Origin: Phoenix dactylifera
Taxonomy: Eukaryota > Streptophyta > Magnoliopsida > Arecales > Arecaceae
Direction: 5' to 3'
Assembly: GCF_009389715.1 (NCBI RefSeq)
Contig: NW_024067841.1
Location: forward strand, 380,001-444,000
Length of the DNA: 64,000 nucleotides
Of the stretch, positions 34,721 to 43,619 are shown one piece after another. The stretch's first letter is position 1, and each line of letters starts with the position of its first letter. Position numbers and translations under genes: made by a program. The notes under the pieces were generated by a model. It worked only from the letters and a program-made list of their open reading frames with translations, did no database searches and was not told the origin of the DNA.

Positions 34721-34870
34721 TAGCAAATTAAATCAGGTAGCTAGAAATAGAAAATTTTTAGAACGATAAGGGCCTTGAACTACTATTAATTTGTTTATAG
34801 GCAGAAATTTTGTCCATCTCATCATCTTCAGCTTCTTTCTTAGTGTCCCTATCTCGTCTCTCTCTATATA

Positions 34871-34875
34871 CATAC
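34871..34875. repeat. 5-bp target site duplication, left copy (CATAC)
   Basis: CATAC directly precedes the LTR start and matches the five bases directly after its end (36060-36064). Confidence 0.8.
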
Positions 34876-36058
34876 TGTTGGGGGGAAAAATAGACCACCC
34901 CACACGTACAATTAAAGCACCCAAATCTGACAACAAGCCTGAGCTCACCATACAGGCCGAGCTCATCATGCAGGCCGAGCTCAGGGAGCCGAGCCGAGCT
35001 CATCATGCAGGCCGAGCTCAGAAGCTGCCGAGCTCATCCAGGCCGAGCTCATCCAGGCTGTCGAGCTTAGAAGGCTAAGGCCCAGAAGGCCGAGCTCAGA
35101 AGTTGCCGAGCTCATCCAGGCCGAGCTCATCCAGGCCGCCGAGCTTAGAAGGCTAAGGCCCAGAAGGCCGAGCACAGAAGCTGCCGAGCTCATCCAGGCC
35201 GAGCTCATCTAGGCCGCCGAGCACAGAAGGCTGCCGAGCTCATCCAGGCTGCCGAGCTCAGAAGGCTAAGGCCCAGAAGGCCGAGCACAGAAGCTGCCGA
35301 GCTCATCCAGGCCGAGCTCATCCAGGCCGCCGAGCACAGAAGGCTGCCGAGCTCATCCAGGCCGCCGAGCACAGAAGGCTGCCGAGCTCATCCAGAAAGC
35401 TGCCAAGCACAGAAGGCTAATCATAGAAGGCCGAGCACAGCAGGCCGAGACCAAAAGGCTGAGCTGACCTCAGAAGGCCGACCTCGTCGTCTATATGCTG
35501 CGGCCATCCCCTGCAGCAGCCTCACCGCACCATGCTTTACTTGCCGGCCACGCCACGACATATTAATCAGGGACCATACCCTGCTACGACTGTCAACACC
35601 TCACCATTCCCAAGAATGTACTGCACTGCGCGCCACAAGCAAGCTCTGGCTACACGCCATCTCCTCCCATGATGGAAACGGGCCATCCACGGCAACTCAT
35701 TACTTCACACGCCCACGTCCAATCGTGACGGTAACCCATTAATTCGTCTAGTCACATCACAGGTAACCCTGCCACTCTCCCTATAAAAGGGGAGCTTCTC
35801 CCTCTAAAAAGGGGGCTGGAGGCTTCTTCCTCCCAAGGGAGGCTTCGGACTTGGAAATACAGTCCATCTCCTTCTCCAAAATTAAGCCTCCCTCTGACTT
35901 AAGCATCGGAGGGCCGACGCCGGAAACCCCGGCCACCGGCTTTTTGCAGGCCCCCCACGGAGGACGCCGCTCGCCGACGGATCGCCGCCCGCCAGTGTTC
36001 GCCGGAGCTCCTCCTCCTCCCCGGTTCGCGGCCGCCCCCGGGTCCAATTTCCAGCAAC

Positions 36059-36059
<1 letters not shown>
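34876..36059 (+). mobile_element. Solo LTR of an LTR retrotransposon (1,184 bp)
   Basis: The element starts TGTTGGGGGG and ends CAGCAACA, so its ends form the inverted pair TGTTG/CAACA expected of LTRs. It is flanked by identical 5-bp duplications (CATAC) and has no internal retrotransposon sequence, as expected for a solo LTR left by recombination between two LTRs. A CTATAAAAGG box at 35781-35790 fits the LTR promoter and gives the orientation. The first half is a GC-rich minisatellite (34930-35470). Long open frames inside it, such as 176 codons on the minus strand at 35781-36311, are artefacts of GC-rich sequence. Superfamily (Copia or Gypsy) cannot be told from an LTR alone. Confidence 0.85.
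34930..35470 (+). repeat. GAGCTC-rich minisatellite inside the LTR
   Basis: Variants of CCGAGCTCATCCAGG alternate with AGAAGGCTAAGGCCC and GCCGAGCACAGAAG units, repeated over about 540 bp with irregular higher-order spacing (the AGGCTAAGGCCC word recurs at about 35070, 35150 and 35265). In one minus frame it encodes a repetitive serine/leucine-rich peptide with no known function. Confidence 0.85.

Positions 36060-36090
<31 letters not shown>
36060..36090. repeat. (CATA)n microsatellite at the LTR insertion site
   Basis: Seven or so CATA units start exactly at the right LTR border, and the left flank ends in TATATACATAC. The retrotransposon therefore inserted into, or next to, a pre-existing CATA repeat. 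Confidence 0.8.
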
Positions 36091-36091
<1 letters not shown>

Positions 36092-36436
36092 CATGGGAAG
36101 TTGGGAACATTAGATAAACGTTTCCAATTTTCCATATAGGAGATAGGGATATAGAGAGAGACAGAGAGGGGAGGGGGATCCAATGACGTGAGAGACAGGA
36201 GAGGAGGCATAGCTGTTTCGATGGTTCATTTGGTGCACATGATTTGTTCAGGAGAAGAAATATAAATATTTGACCGATGGCAGATGGAAGTGATTGTGCA
36301 CTTGCACTCACTGTATATTCTTCAATTCATAAAATATTTTATTAAATTTCTCTCTTTCTTAAGATATGGAATGCATATAGGATGATAAATAGAAAGTATA
36401 TTTAAAAAGGATGTCTGACTCTTTCTTTTTTTTCTT

Positions 36437-36446
<10 letters not shown>

Positions 36447-36467
<21 letters not shown>

Positions 36468-36472
36468 GGGGG
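36447..36472. repeat. Run of 26 G
   Basis: An uninterrupted G homopolymer directly follows a T-rich tract. Such a run is rare in plant DNA, can form G-quadruplex structures, and its length is error-prone in sequencing. Confidence 0.85.
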
Positions 36473-36705
36473 ACCTCTTAACTCCACCTAAATCTGACTT
36501 GCAATAATATATATATTATGGAAACCTCTTCCCGGACAAAGATGATCCCAACTTGGGGAAGATAAACTCTCGCCCACTCAAGGAAGTGCATATCATGTTA
36601 AATATTTATTTAATTTGTCTTATACTAAATTAGTTTCTGGATTTCCAGCTATCTTAAAGTTGATATAATTCTGGCAGAAATGACCTCTTTTACAAGTGGC
36701 TGTTC

Positions 36706-36708
36706 TAA
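36706..36708. repeat. 3-bp target site duplication (TAA), left copy
   Basis: TAA directly precedes the CACTA terminus and matches TAA at 41215-41217. Three-base duplications are diagnostic of CACTA elements. Confidence 0.8.
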
Positions 36709-37139
36709 CACTAACAGAAAACACGCGTATAGTGACGGAAAAATAGTGACGGCCCATTATCAGTCGCTACTTGTGACGGATTAGTGACAGACAGAAATTT
36801 GGTCACCGTGGCGTGAACTTAGTGACAGATTAGTGACCGACCGGTCACAAAATACGCGGATAGGATGGGCGCCAAAACTTAGTGACCACCGTAGTGACGG
36901 GATATCTGTCACAAAACTGGTAACCGAAATTGCAACGAAACAGTGACAAATTCACCCGTCACAAAAATTGCAACCCAAATGTTTATAAATTTTTAAAAGA
37001 TTATTTTTGATAGTGACGGATTATTGACAGAAATTTTCGTCACCAAATTTAATTTCTAGTTCCAAAAATATTAAAAATAATATTTTTGAATAATTATAAA
37101 TAAAAAAGAAAAAAAGATAAAAGGAGGAAATCTAACCGC

Positions 37140-37575
37140 GCTTAATTTCTAATTCCCCCCCGACCCGCCCGCCTGCCCGGCGCCAACACCAAAATTCTAA
37201 TCCCCCTAAACCCTAGCCCCTGCAGCCGCCCCTCAACACCCACATCCCGCCCCCCCCCCCCCCCCGGGCGATCCCTAACCCCTCCTCCTCCCCCCCAACC
37301 CAAATCCAACAAATCCCTAACCGGAAGGCTGTCCACGGCAGGGATGACCGTCCGGATTTCCTAACCCCTTCTTCTCCTCCCTACGCCGACGAGAGCTACC
37401 TGATCTTCTTCGAGTCTTCTCGAATACGGATTCTCGCTTCGAGAGCTCACGTCCGAGGCCAGCATCGCGGGATTTCGTTCTGTATCTCTCGTGAAATGCT
37501 CGAGATCGGGGCGGTCTTTCTGATAAGATCTCTTCGCCTCGGATTTTTGATGAAATGCTTGTGATATTGCTTGAG
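37140..37575 (+). other. Captured GC-rich 5' region inside the CACTA element
   Basis: A C-rich leader-like stretch with AAACCCTAGCC and a C16-17 run is followed by balanced, exon-like sequence. It ends at a GAG|GTACC donor at 37575/37576. It looks like a promoter/5' UTR and first exon taken from a host gene. Short ATG-led frames exist, but I do not recognise a protein. Confidence 0.4.
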
Positions 37576-37917
37576 GTACCCGTGCTTGTCCCTTTGTTAC
37601 TATTTTTATATTTTTTTCTGGGTGATTTCGGTGTCTGGTTCATATAAAATGGTGGAACGTAAGCTTAATTTATTAGGGTTTTTTTTCTTGTGATGCAATT
37701 TGTGGATATACAGCAGAGATTTGGATGATTCTGTGGTTTTTGATGTAATGGGGTAATTTTTTGGTTGAAGAAAAAGGTCTCCGCCGCTTCCAGGAGGCTG
37801 CAATTTGTGGATATACAGCAGAGATTTTTGTTTAGCGCTATAGTTCATACTTCTAGGGTTTTCCGCCCTCATGATTTGTTCTTTATTTGTTTGTTTTTCT
37901 TTTGATTTTGTGCACAG

Positions 37918-37973
37918 GTGTTGATTCCGATACCAAAACCTACTGGTTTCATTGGTGCCGATCCTTACAAGAT
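37918..37973 (+). pseudogene. Captured exon of unidentified gene
   Basis: TGCACAG|GTG at the left and AAGAT|GTAAGT at the right give canonical acceptor and donor sites. The 56-bp insert reads VLIPIPKPTGFIGADPYK in the phase-0 frame, which looks like real coding sequence. I cannot name the source gene. In the intron before it, a 29-bp stretch (TGCAATTTGTGGATATACAG...) is repeated at about 37695 and 37799. Confidence 0.4.
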
Positions 37974-38440
37974 GTAAGTCTAATTGAATTTTCGTGTTTT
38001 TCTTAATTTGTCTAACATGTCATTTGAATATGCTTCTCTTTAGTCAATTTACTGTATCTGTGTAAGAATTGATGGCTGTATAATTTTTTCTCTTTATAAT
38101 TGATTCTAAACATTTCATTGCTTTGTTGGAAAAATAATCTCAGCACAAGATAGATAAGCCCTGAATCATGTAAAACATATATCTAACAGCATCATGTACA
38201 TCAATGAAACTTAATTTCTTTTTCTTCCAGATAGGCTACATTTGGGTATTTAAAGTTATTTACATAGGAGCTAGACTCTCTTCTATGAAATAAAATATAT
38301 TGATTCTGCTGATTCATTTAGCTATAAATTTCCCTCACAGGCAAATTCAATCTTTGTTATTGATCTTCTTACTGGTATACAGATATACTCATTTTAATTT
38401 AATTTTTAGATCTTCCAAAAGTTTGCTAAATTATATAACA

Positions 38441-39496
38441 ATGCCTTTGAGAAAATCAAGATCGAGTGCTGTTGAGAAAGCCTTGTCTCCTGAAGAACAG
38501 CAAGCAAAGGTAAACATACTCATTTTAACCAACTAAATGCTTCTATTTATGCCTCTTAAGTTTTATGCATGACATCTTCATTCCGAATTTTGGTTATCAC
38601 TTGAAGAATCTTATAGTGTTCACTTGAAAAGCATCTTATAGTTTTCACTTGAAGAGCATCTTAAGCTCCTTCCTTTTTCTGAGAAAGCATGTTAAGATCT
38701 TTATGGAATATTATGTCTCACAACATTGTTAAGGGGTTCCTGTTGTATCATGCTTATCATATATAGGTAATGCTGATGCCTTTTCCAAGCAGATAAATGA
38801 AGTTCGAAGGATGATTGGTCCATTGTCGGAAGCACTGCCAGACTTCTGTTCAGATGCTTCAATATCAAGGTACCTTCGGTCAAGAAACTGGAATGCAGAA
38901 AAGGCAAGTAAAATGCTGAAAGAGACTGTGTAATGGAGATTGAAATATAAGCCAGAAGCCATTCTCTGGGTATGGGTAGAGTTCTTTATGTTCTTCAAGT
39001 TGGTCACTGACCAATCAAATTATTTCTGAATTTTAACTCCTCACAAATCTAAGAAGAGGCTAGATTTATTAAAACATTAAATCAAAAAGACACAATGACC
39101 ATTTGCCCACATTTGGCAAGAGCGAAACAAAAATTGACAGAACGCAAAGATTAAGTGATCTACCTCCTTCATTTAGTTTATTAATGTGCCATCATTCAAC
39201 TGTAAGAAGGAAGAATCTGCATCAAATTTTTATATCTCCAAAGCCCTTATTTTGAAAGAAAGTGCAGATAAGTTGCTATTTATCAACTGCATAGAATTTT
39301 TAGAGCCACTCATTCTTGATATTTTGGTAAAGCCTACATGATTACAAGTTTGTTTATAGCTTTCTGTTTCCTGATGTAATTTCTTGTTGACTACTAGGAA
39401 GATGTTGCCCATGGAGCTGCTACTGGAAAGATTTACCGGGCCGATTACTTTGACAAATATGGAAGATTTGTTCTTGTTATGAGGCCTGGATTTCAG
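38441..39496 (+). pseudogene. Captured Sec14-like (CRAL-TRIO) gene fragment, three exons, premature stop
   Basis: Exons 38441-38509, 38793-38969 and 39398-39496 are bounded by good GT-AG sites and join in frame. They start at MPLRKSRSSAVEKALSPEEQ. They include IGPLSEALPDFCSDASISRY and LRSRNWNAEKASKMLKET, the N-terminal CRAL-TRIO helix region of plant Sec14-like phosphatidylinositol-transfer proteins, then DVAHGAATGKIYRADYFDKY and GRFVLVMRPGFQ, the start of the lipid-binding domain. The rest of the domain is absent. A TAA at 38931-38933 interrupts exon 2 where the family has a residue before WR (usually Lys), so the copy cannot make the full fragment. The source gene is not in this window. Confidence 0.85.
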
Positions 39497-40040
39497 GTGG
39501 GAGGGAAATATAAGAGAAAATTGTGAATATTTAATAGATTTCTTCATCATCTGACTCTCAGGTTTCTGCATGACGTGAAAGCCATATTGTGACTTTTTGC
39601 TTTTAATTTTGTATACGTGGTGGTTTTCTCCTTGAAAAAAGAATGAATGAAAAAACAAAGCCGTGTGGGCCACGTTCATTAGCGTTTCATCGTTCGAGTG
39701 TTACTTTATAATTGTACCAGTAGGTTGTGGTGATAATTTTCAAAAACAAAAGTTCTGAACTAGTGGACCAAAATTTTTCCTATGTCTTTCATTTTTGGGA
39801 TTATAGGTCTTGCTCGCATGTTATGTTTCAACAAGAAGGAACATGTCAGAGATAACGACCTTTTATATATTAATGTCTTAGGGATTGGGAACCATTTAGT
39901 GAGATTATCAGGCTTGTAATTGTTGGTTCTTTTGTTTTGTTTTGTTTTTCCAGTTCCAGTTTTGTAATTTCAACCTACTTATATTAATTCAAAAGGTTTC
40001 ACTGTTTTTGTCTTCCCATCTTTTGTTTCTGGTGCTGCAG

Positions 40041-40304
40041 AAGGAAGGGAAGCTCTCGTCAACTGAGTCTGCAGTGAGGAAGGCAGAGGATGTGGTGAGC
40101 AGCATGCTGGCCAAGGGTTTTGTCCTGAGCAAGGAGGCCCTCAAGAGAGCCAGGTCCTTTGACGAACGGTACCATTTTATGTCCGGCGCCTCAGCTATGG
40201 CTTTAGTCCCCTGGAGGATCTCACTGGAATTATTGGGCAATCATCATCCTCTTCTACCTCTACAAGTCAAGCTCCAGAGCTGTACTCGCGTGAAGACTTT
40301 CTAG
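40041..40304 (+). pseudogene. Captured fragment resembling BPA1 (binding partner of ACD11)
   Basis: A CTGCAG acceptor at 40035-40040 leads into KEGKLSSTESAVRKAEDVVS, then MLAKGFVLSKEALKRARSFD. This matches from memory the helical segment after the RRM in plant BPA1-like proteins (AEDVVSxMLAKGFxLGKDAL). After about residue 45 this frame loses family character. From 40178 another frame reads coherently to a stop at 40321 (YGFSPLEDLTGIIGQSSSSS, then ELYSREDFLGIFEH), so either a frameshift or a junction with a further captured gene lies near 40175. The exon starts in phase 0, the same phase in which the Sec14 fragment's last exon ends. Confidence 0.55.
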
Positions 40305-41214
40305 GTATTTTTGAGCACTAAAAGAAAAAATGGCAAGAGGAGGTTCTTCAAAAGATGAGAGAAGAGATTGGCTTTGGACCATGGCATGCAGAACGGGGGA
40401 TAATGGTGATTCTGGTTCTGCTGATCATGCTTCATTATAATTGCTTTTGCCTTGATGATAGGTCTTTGCATTTCTAGGAGGAATGAAATCTCTGTTATAA
40501 CATACTTTTTGTACTTTGATTTTGATGGATTTGAGACATGTTGATGCCTATTTTGAATGACATGTTAAAAAACTTTTGCGTAATGTTGAATGCCTTTGCT
40601 ATTAATGATATTATTATTATTATGAGCCAATCAATGTACCAAATGTACCAGGTTATTGGAATGTGATCAGTGACTAAATTTGGTTACTGAATTGTTTACC
40701 AAGTATTGTGACGAGCAGCCATAAATTTAGTGACAGAATTTTGGTTACTAAAAATTGATTCTGCTCAGTGAGTTGTAACAAATTAGCGACGGTAACCTTG
40801 TCACTAGATTAGTGACGGAATTAATAACAAATTTAGTGACAAAATTTGTGACCATGTATGTGACGACTAAATTTGTCACTGAAGGTTGTGATAGATCAGT
40901 GACCAAATTTGTGATCGAATTCTGTGACAAAATCAGTGACCAAGTTACCTTCGTCACTAACTTAATGACTGGTTAGTGACAGGAAATACATAATTTCTTA
41001 AATATTTAATTTTTGAATTTGTAATGGTTTAGTGACGGTGATTCTGTCACGGAGTTTAGTGACGGAAATCGTCGCCGTCACTGAGAATTTAGTGACGCGT
41101 GTTTTTGTAACCAATTCCGTGACGGGAGCTTCGGTCACAAATTCCGTATTAGTGACCGGAAACATGGTATAGTGACGGAAATTTCCGTCACTATATGCGT
41201 GTTTTCTGGTAGTG

Positions 41215-42860
41215 TAAACTAGGTGGCTCTTCATGTCCCGGCTGGCTGCGGGATAGAAAGCTGATAGTTTTTCTGAAGTAAGTAGCTCTTCAAGCCGGGG
41301 TTGGGTGTGGGGTATTTTTATTCATGAAACGAGAATGAAGTATAGTTTGGTCGGAAATTGGTAGTGATAACTGAAAAGGTGAAAAGCGAGAACGAAAAAT
41401 AAGAGAGAGAGAAGGAAAAAACAAAAAGGGCTCAAGGATCTCCCTTACCTATTGTTGGGTTAAAATTTTTTACGTCTCCTAGTAGTAAATTTAAGCCAAG
41501 ATAAATGAAGGAATAAATGGCATTAATGAGGCTAATCTTATCCTATCAAAAAGTAAAGTTGTTTGGTAGGATTATGGGATAACCACTCCTATTCCGGGAC
41601 TCACAAGTCGCAACCTACCTTTTTTCTTTCCTTCTTGTTTTTGTTTTGTTTTGTTTTGTTTTTTTTATCTTTTTTATTTATTTTCCAAAGGGGAAGGTGA
41701 GCGACTTGCATAACCTCATATTTCATTTAATCTGGGGTTAGACTGGGGCAGGTCATTTTTCTAGGCCGGTGGTGTTATATTTGGTTGAGGCCTTCCAAGT
41801 TGACCACAACAATTGATTACCTAATATTGAGCTCATTTTCGAAAACCATGATACTATTGATGCAAGAGCATAAATATGCTGTTGAAAGACTAGGGTTTCT
41901 AAAAAAAAAAAAAATCACAAGGTGTGAGCTGCCGTTGTACCCAAAAAAAAAAAAAACTAGGGTTCCTAAGTCAAAAAAAAGCAAGAGACAGCAAAGAATA
42001 AAAGGAACACTCATCGAAATTTAATAGGTTTATGAATTTCAAGGCTTCCTAGTATCCGAGCTTTGAACAAGTTGTCACCATGGTGCAAAATCTCCATCTT
42101 TATTCACCCCCACCCCCATCAAATTGTAGGCTATATAGCACACCAAGAATATCGTATTTTACAATACCAAATTGCTTCCTAAAGTTATCTATCCATTTTA
42201 TTGTCAAACTTAATTGCATGCTTGTAATGATATCACTCTATTGGAATACAGTAAATCAAATAATTTATTATTTTACATATTTGTCTTCTAAGTTTATGGG
42301 TATCTTAAAAAATTTCTTAAATCATCTTTCAAAGGGTGGAAGTGAACATATTTGATCTCTGTCACTACGCCTGCCAGAACTCAGCTCTATGCTGACTATA
42401 TATTACCATATACGATTTGATCCTTGTAACCTTCCCGATCTCTGCAACCTTTCTTTTTTTCTTAACCCAGTTGGCGGAGCTTTCTTTCTCCTTTTCTCAT
42501 AAAAAAAGGGGGAAAAAAAATAACCATATTACTAATATCAAATTATCACTTTCGTCGCTTGATCCATGCATCCTAAAGGAAAGAAACCTAATCGTCGGAC
42601 AATTTACTTCATCATTCCATGCTATCAAACAAACTGGCTCTGAAAATTAAGCTCCATAGCATAAGAAATTATTTGAAATTTGTGTAAGCGCGATGCTAAG
42701 TGATTCCTCAACCAGTAATTCTTTGATTATATTATCAATAATCATCAAACAATGCGAGAATAGACATCATAAGCTAATTTTCCATTAGCTAAATTACCAC
42801 TCATGCAATCTTCGACAAGGCCTCCGATCACACTCTTCTTCCCGAGCGTAAGAAGCGTAT
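41215..42860. other. Intergenic, no gene recognised
   Basis: The TAA target duplication is at 41215-41217. The rest is AT-rich, with A-runs at about 41902-41915 and 41943-41956, each within a few bases of the word ACTAGGGTT(T/C)CTA, which suggests a small duplication. Confidence 0.4.
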
Positions 42861-42864
42861 CAGC

Positions 42865-43095
42865 TCAGACCGTCGCAGCGAAGTCGGCGAACCACACCAC
42901 GACGGGGGTGCTGCACAAAAGGAGGCCCGCCGGGACCATCCACAGCTGCTCGTTGTTGGGGTGATACACGAGAGCCCACCGCGCCAGCAGCGCGCCTCCG
43001 AGGGTGCTGATGACGAGGAGACACGTACGAGACAACGCCGACATCTTCCCCCCCGGGGGTGGGGGTTTTCTCCTGCTCCATCTCCTTTCCTCCAT
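42865..43095 (-). CDS. Small plant membrane protein, copy 2 (76 aa)
   Basis: Paralogue of the 95-aa protein at 34 kb. The start at 43095 gives MEERRWSRRKPPPPGGKM, a short basic leader that aligns with the polar N terminus of copy 1. A hydrophobic segment with LGGALLARWALVYHPNNEQL follows, then WMVPAGLLLCSTPVVVWFAD and the end FAATV. The EQLWMVP.GL and TPVV.W signatures are intact. It lacks the charged C-terminal tail of copy 1. The open frame extends further upstream to 43218, but that part has no match in copy 1, so I chose the internal start. Function is unknown; it probably sits in a membrane with two helices. Confidence 0.7.
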   Translation of the reverse strand: MEERRWSRRKPPPPGGKMSALSRTCLLVISTLGGALLARWALVYHPNNEQLWMVPAGLLLCSTPVVVWFADFAATV

Positions 43096-43619
43096 GGAGA
43101 TGGAGGAGATTCTTATATTTTTTTTATCTAATGTGAGGTTCCCTAGTTTCTCATCTATACATGGTCTATGAAGACGGCAGAGGTGAGGTTGAGCAGGAGC
43201 CTGCACCCGAAGGTTCACTTGATTACCTAATGACCGAAGACTAAATCTATTATCGTAGCTAGAATGACGTACGTAGTATACAGAATGACATGCTAACGCA
43301 GGAGATCACGTTAGCTACTGCTTTATTTCTACGCTTCAACATTCAAACAAAAAAGAAGCTAATTTATTAGCGAGATGTTTAGATGTTTCAGCCGTATGGG
43401 TCGTGGCTTGGAGATTTGTCTCTCCATCAAGAAAGGTGGGAAATTAAAAAAAAAGACTTGTCGGTCCAATGACATTAGGAGGTAAGGATTCGAGAACAAA
43501 TAGGCTGACTGTTTGTTTGTTCGTTTCTTCAAATGATGTCTTTAATTAGCTACGAAGAGATACTTTGGCAACTGTTTTTAGTGCCATGGAAGGACTTGGC
43601 ATGTTAGACCCGTCGGTTG

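Larger units (their letters stand above)
36709..41214 (+). mobile_element. Non-autonomous CACTA (En/Spm) transposon carrying captured gene exons (Pack-CACTA)
   Basis: The left end starts CACTAACAGAAAACACGC and the right end, read inward on the minus strand, starts CACTACCAGAAAACACGC. The first 33 bases of the two ends match at 31 positions. Both ends have perfect TAA target duplications. The subterminal regions (36,730-37,040 and 40,660-41,200) are packed with AGTGAC/GTCAC words in both orientations, as expected for transposase-binding repeats of this superfamily. No transposase sequence is present, so movement would need a helper. The interior (about 37,140-40,320) is not transposon-like. 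It has a GC-rich leader and several exons with canonical splice sites, from a Sec14-like gene, probably a BPA1-like gene and one or two unidentified genes, all in the plus direction. Confidence 0.9.

Noticed and set aside
34876-35480. Regular GAGCTC repeats considered as a CRISPR-like array
   Set aside because: Units are adjacent and irregular, with no unique spacers, and lie inside a plant LTR. It is a minisatellite.
35781-36311. 176-codon minus-strand frame
   Set aside because: It runs across the end of the solo LTR, the CATA microsatellite and flanking DNA. It is an accident of GC-rich and repeat sequence.
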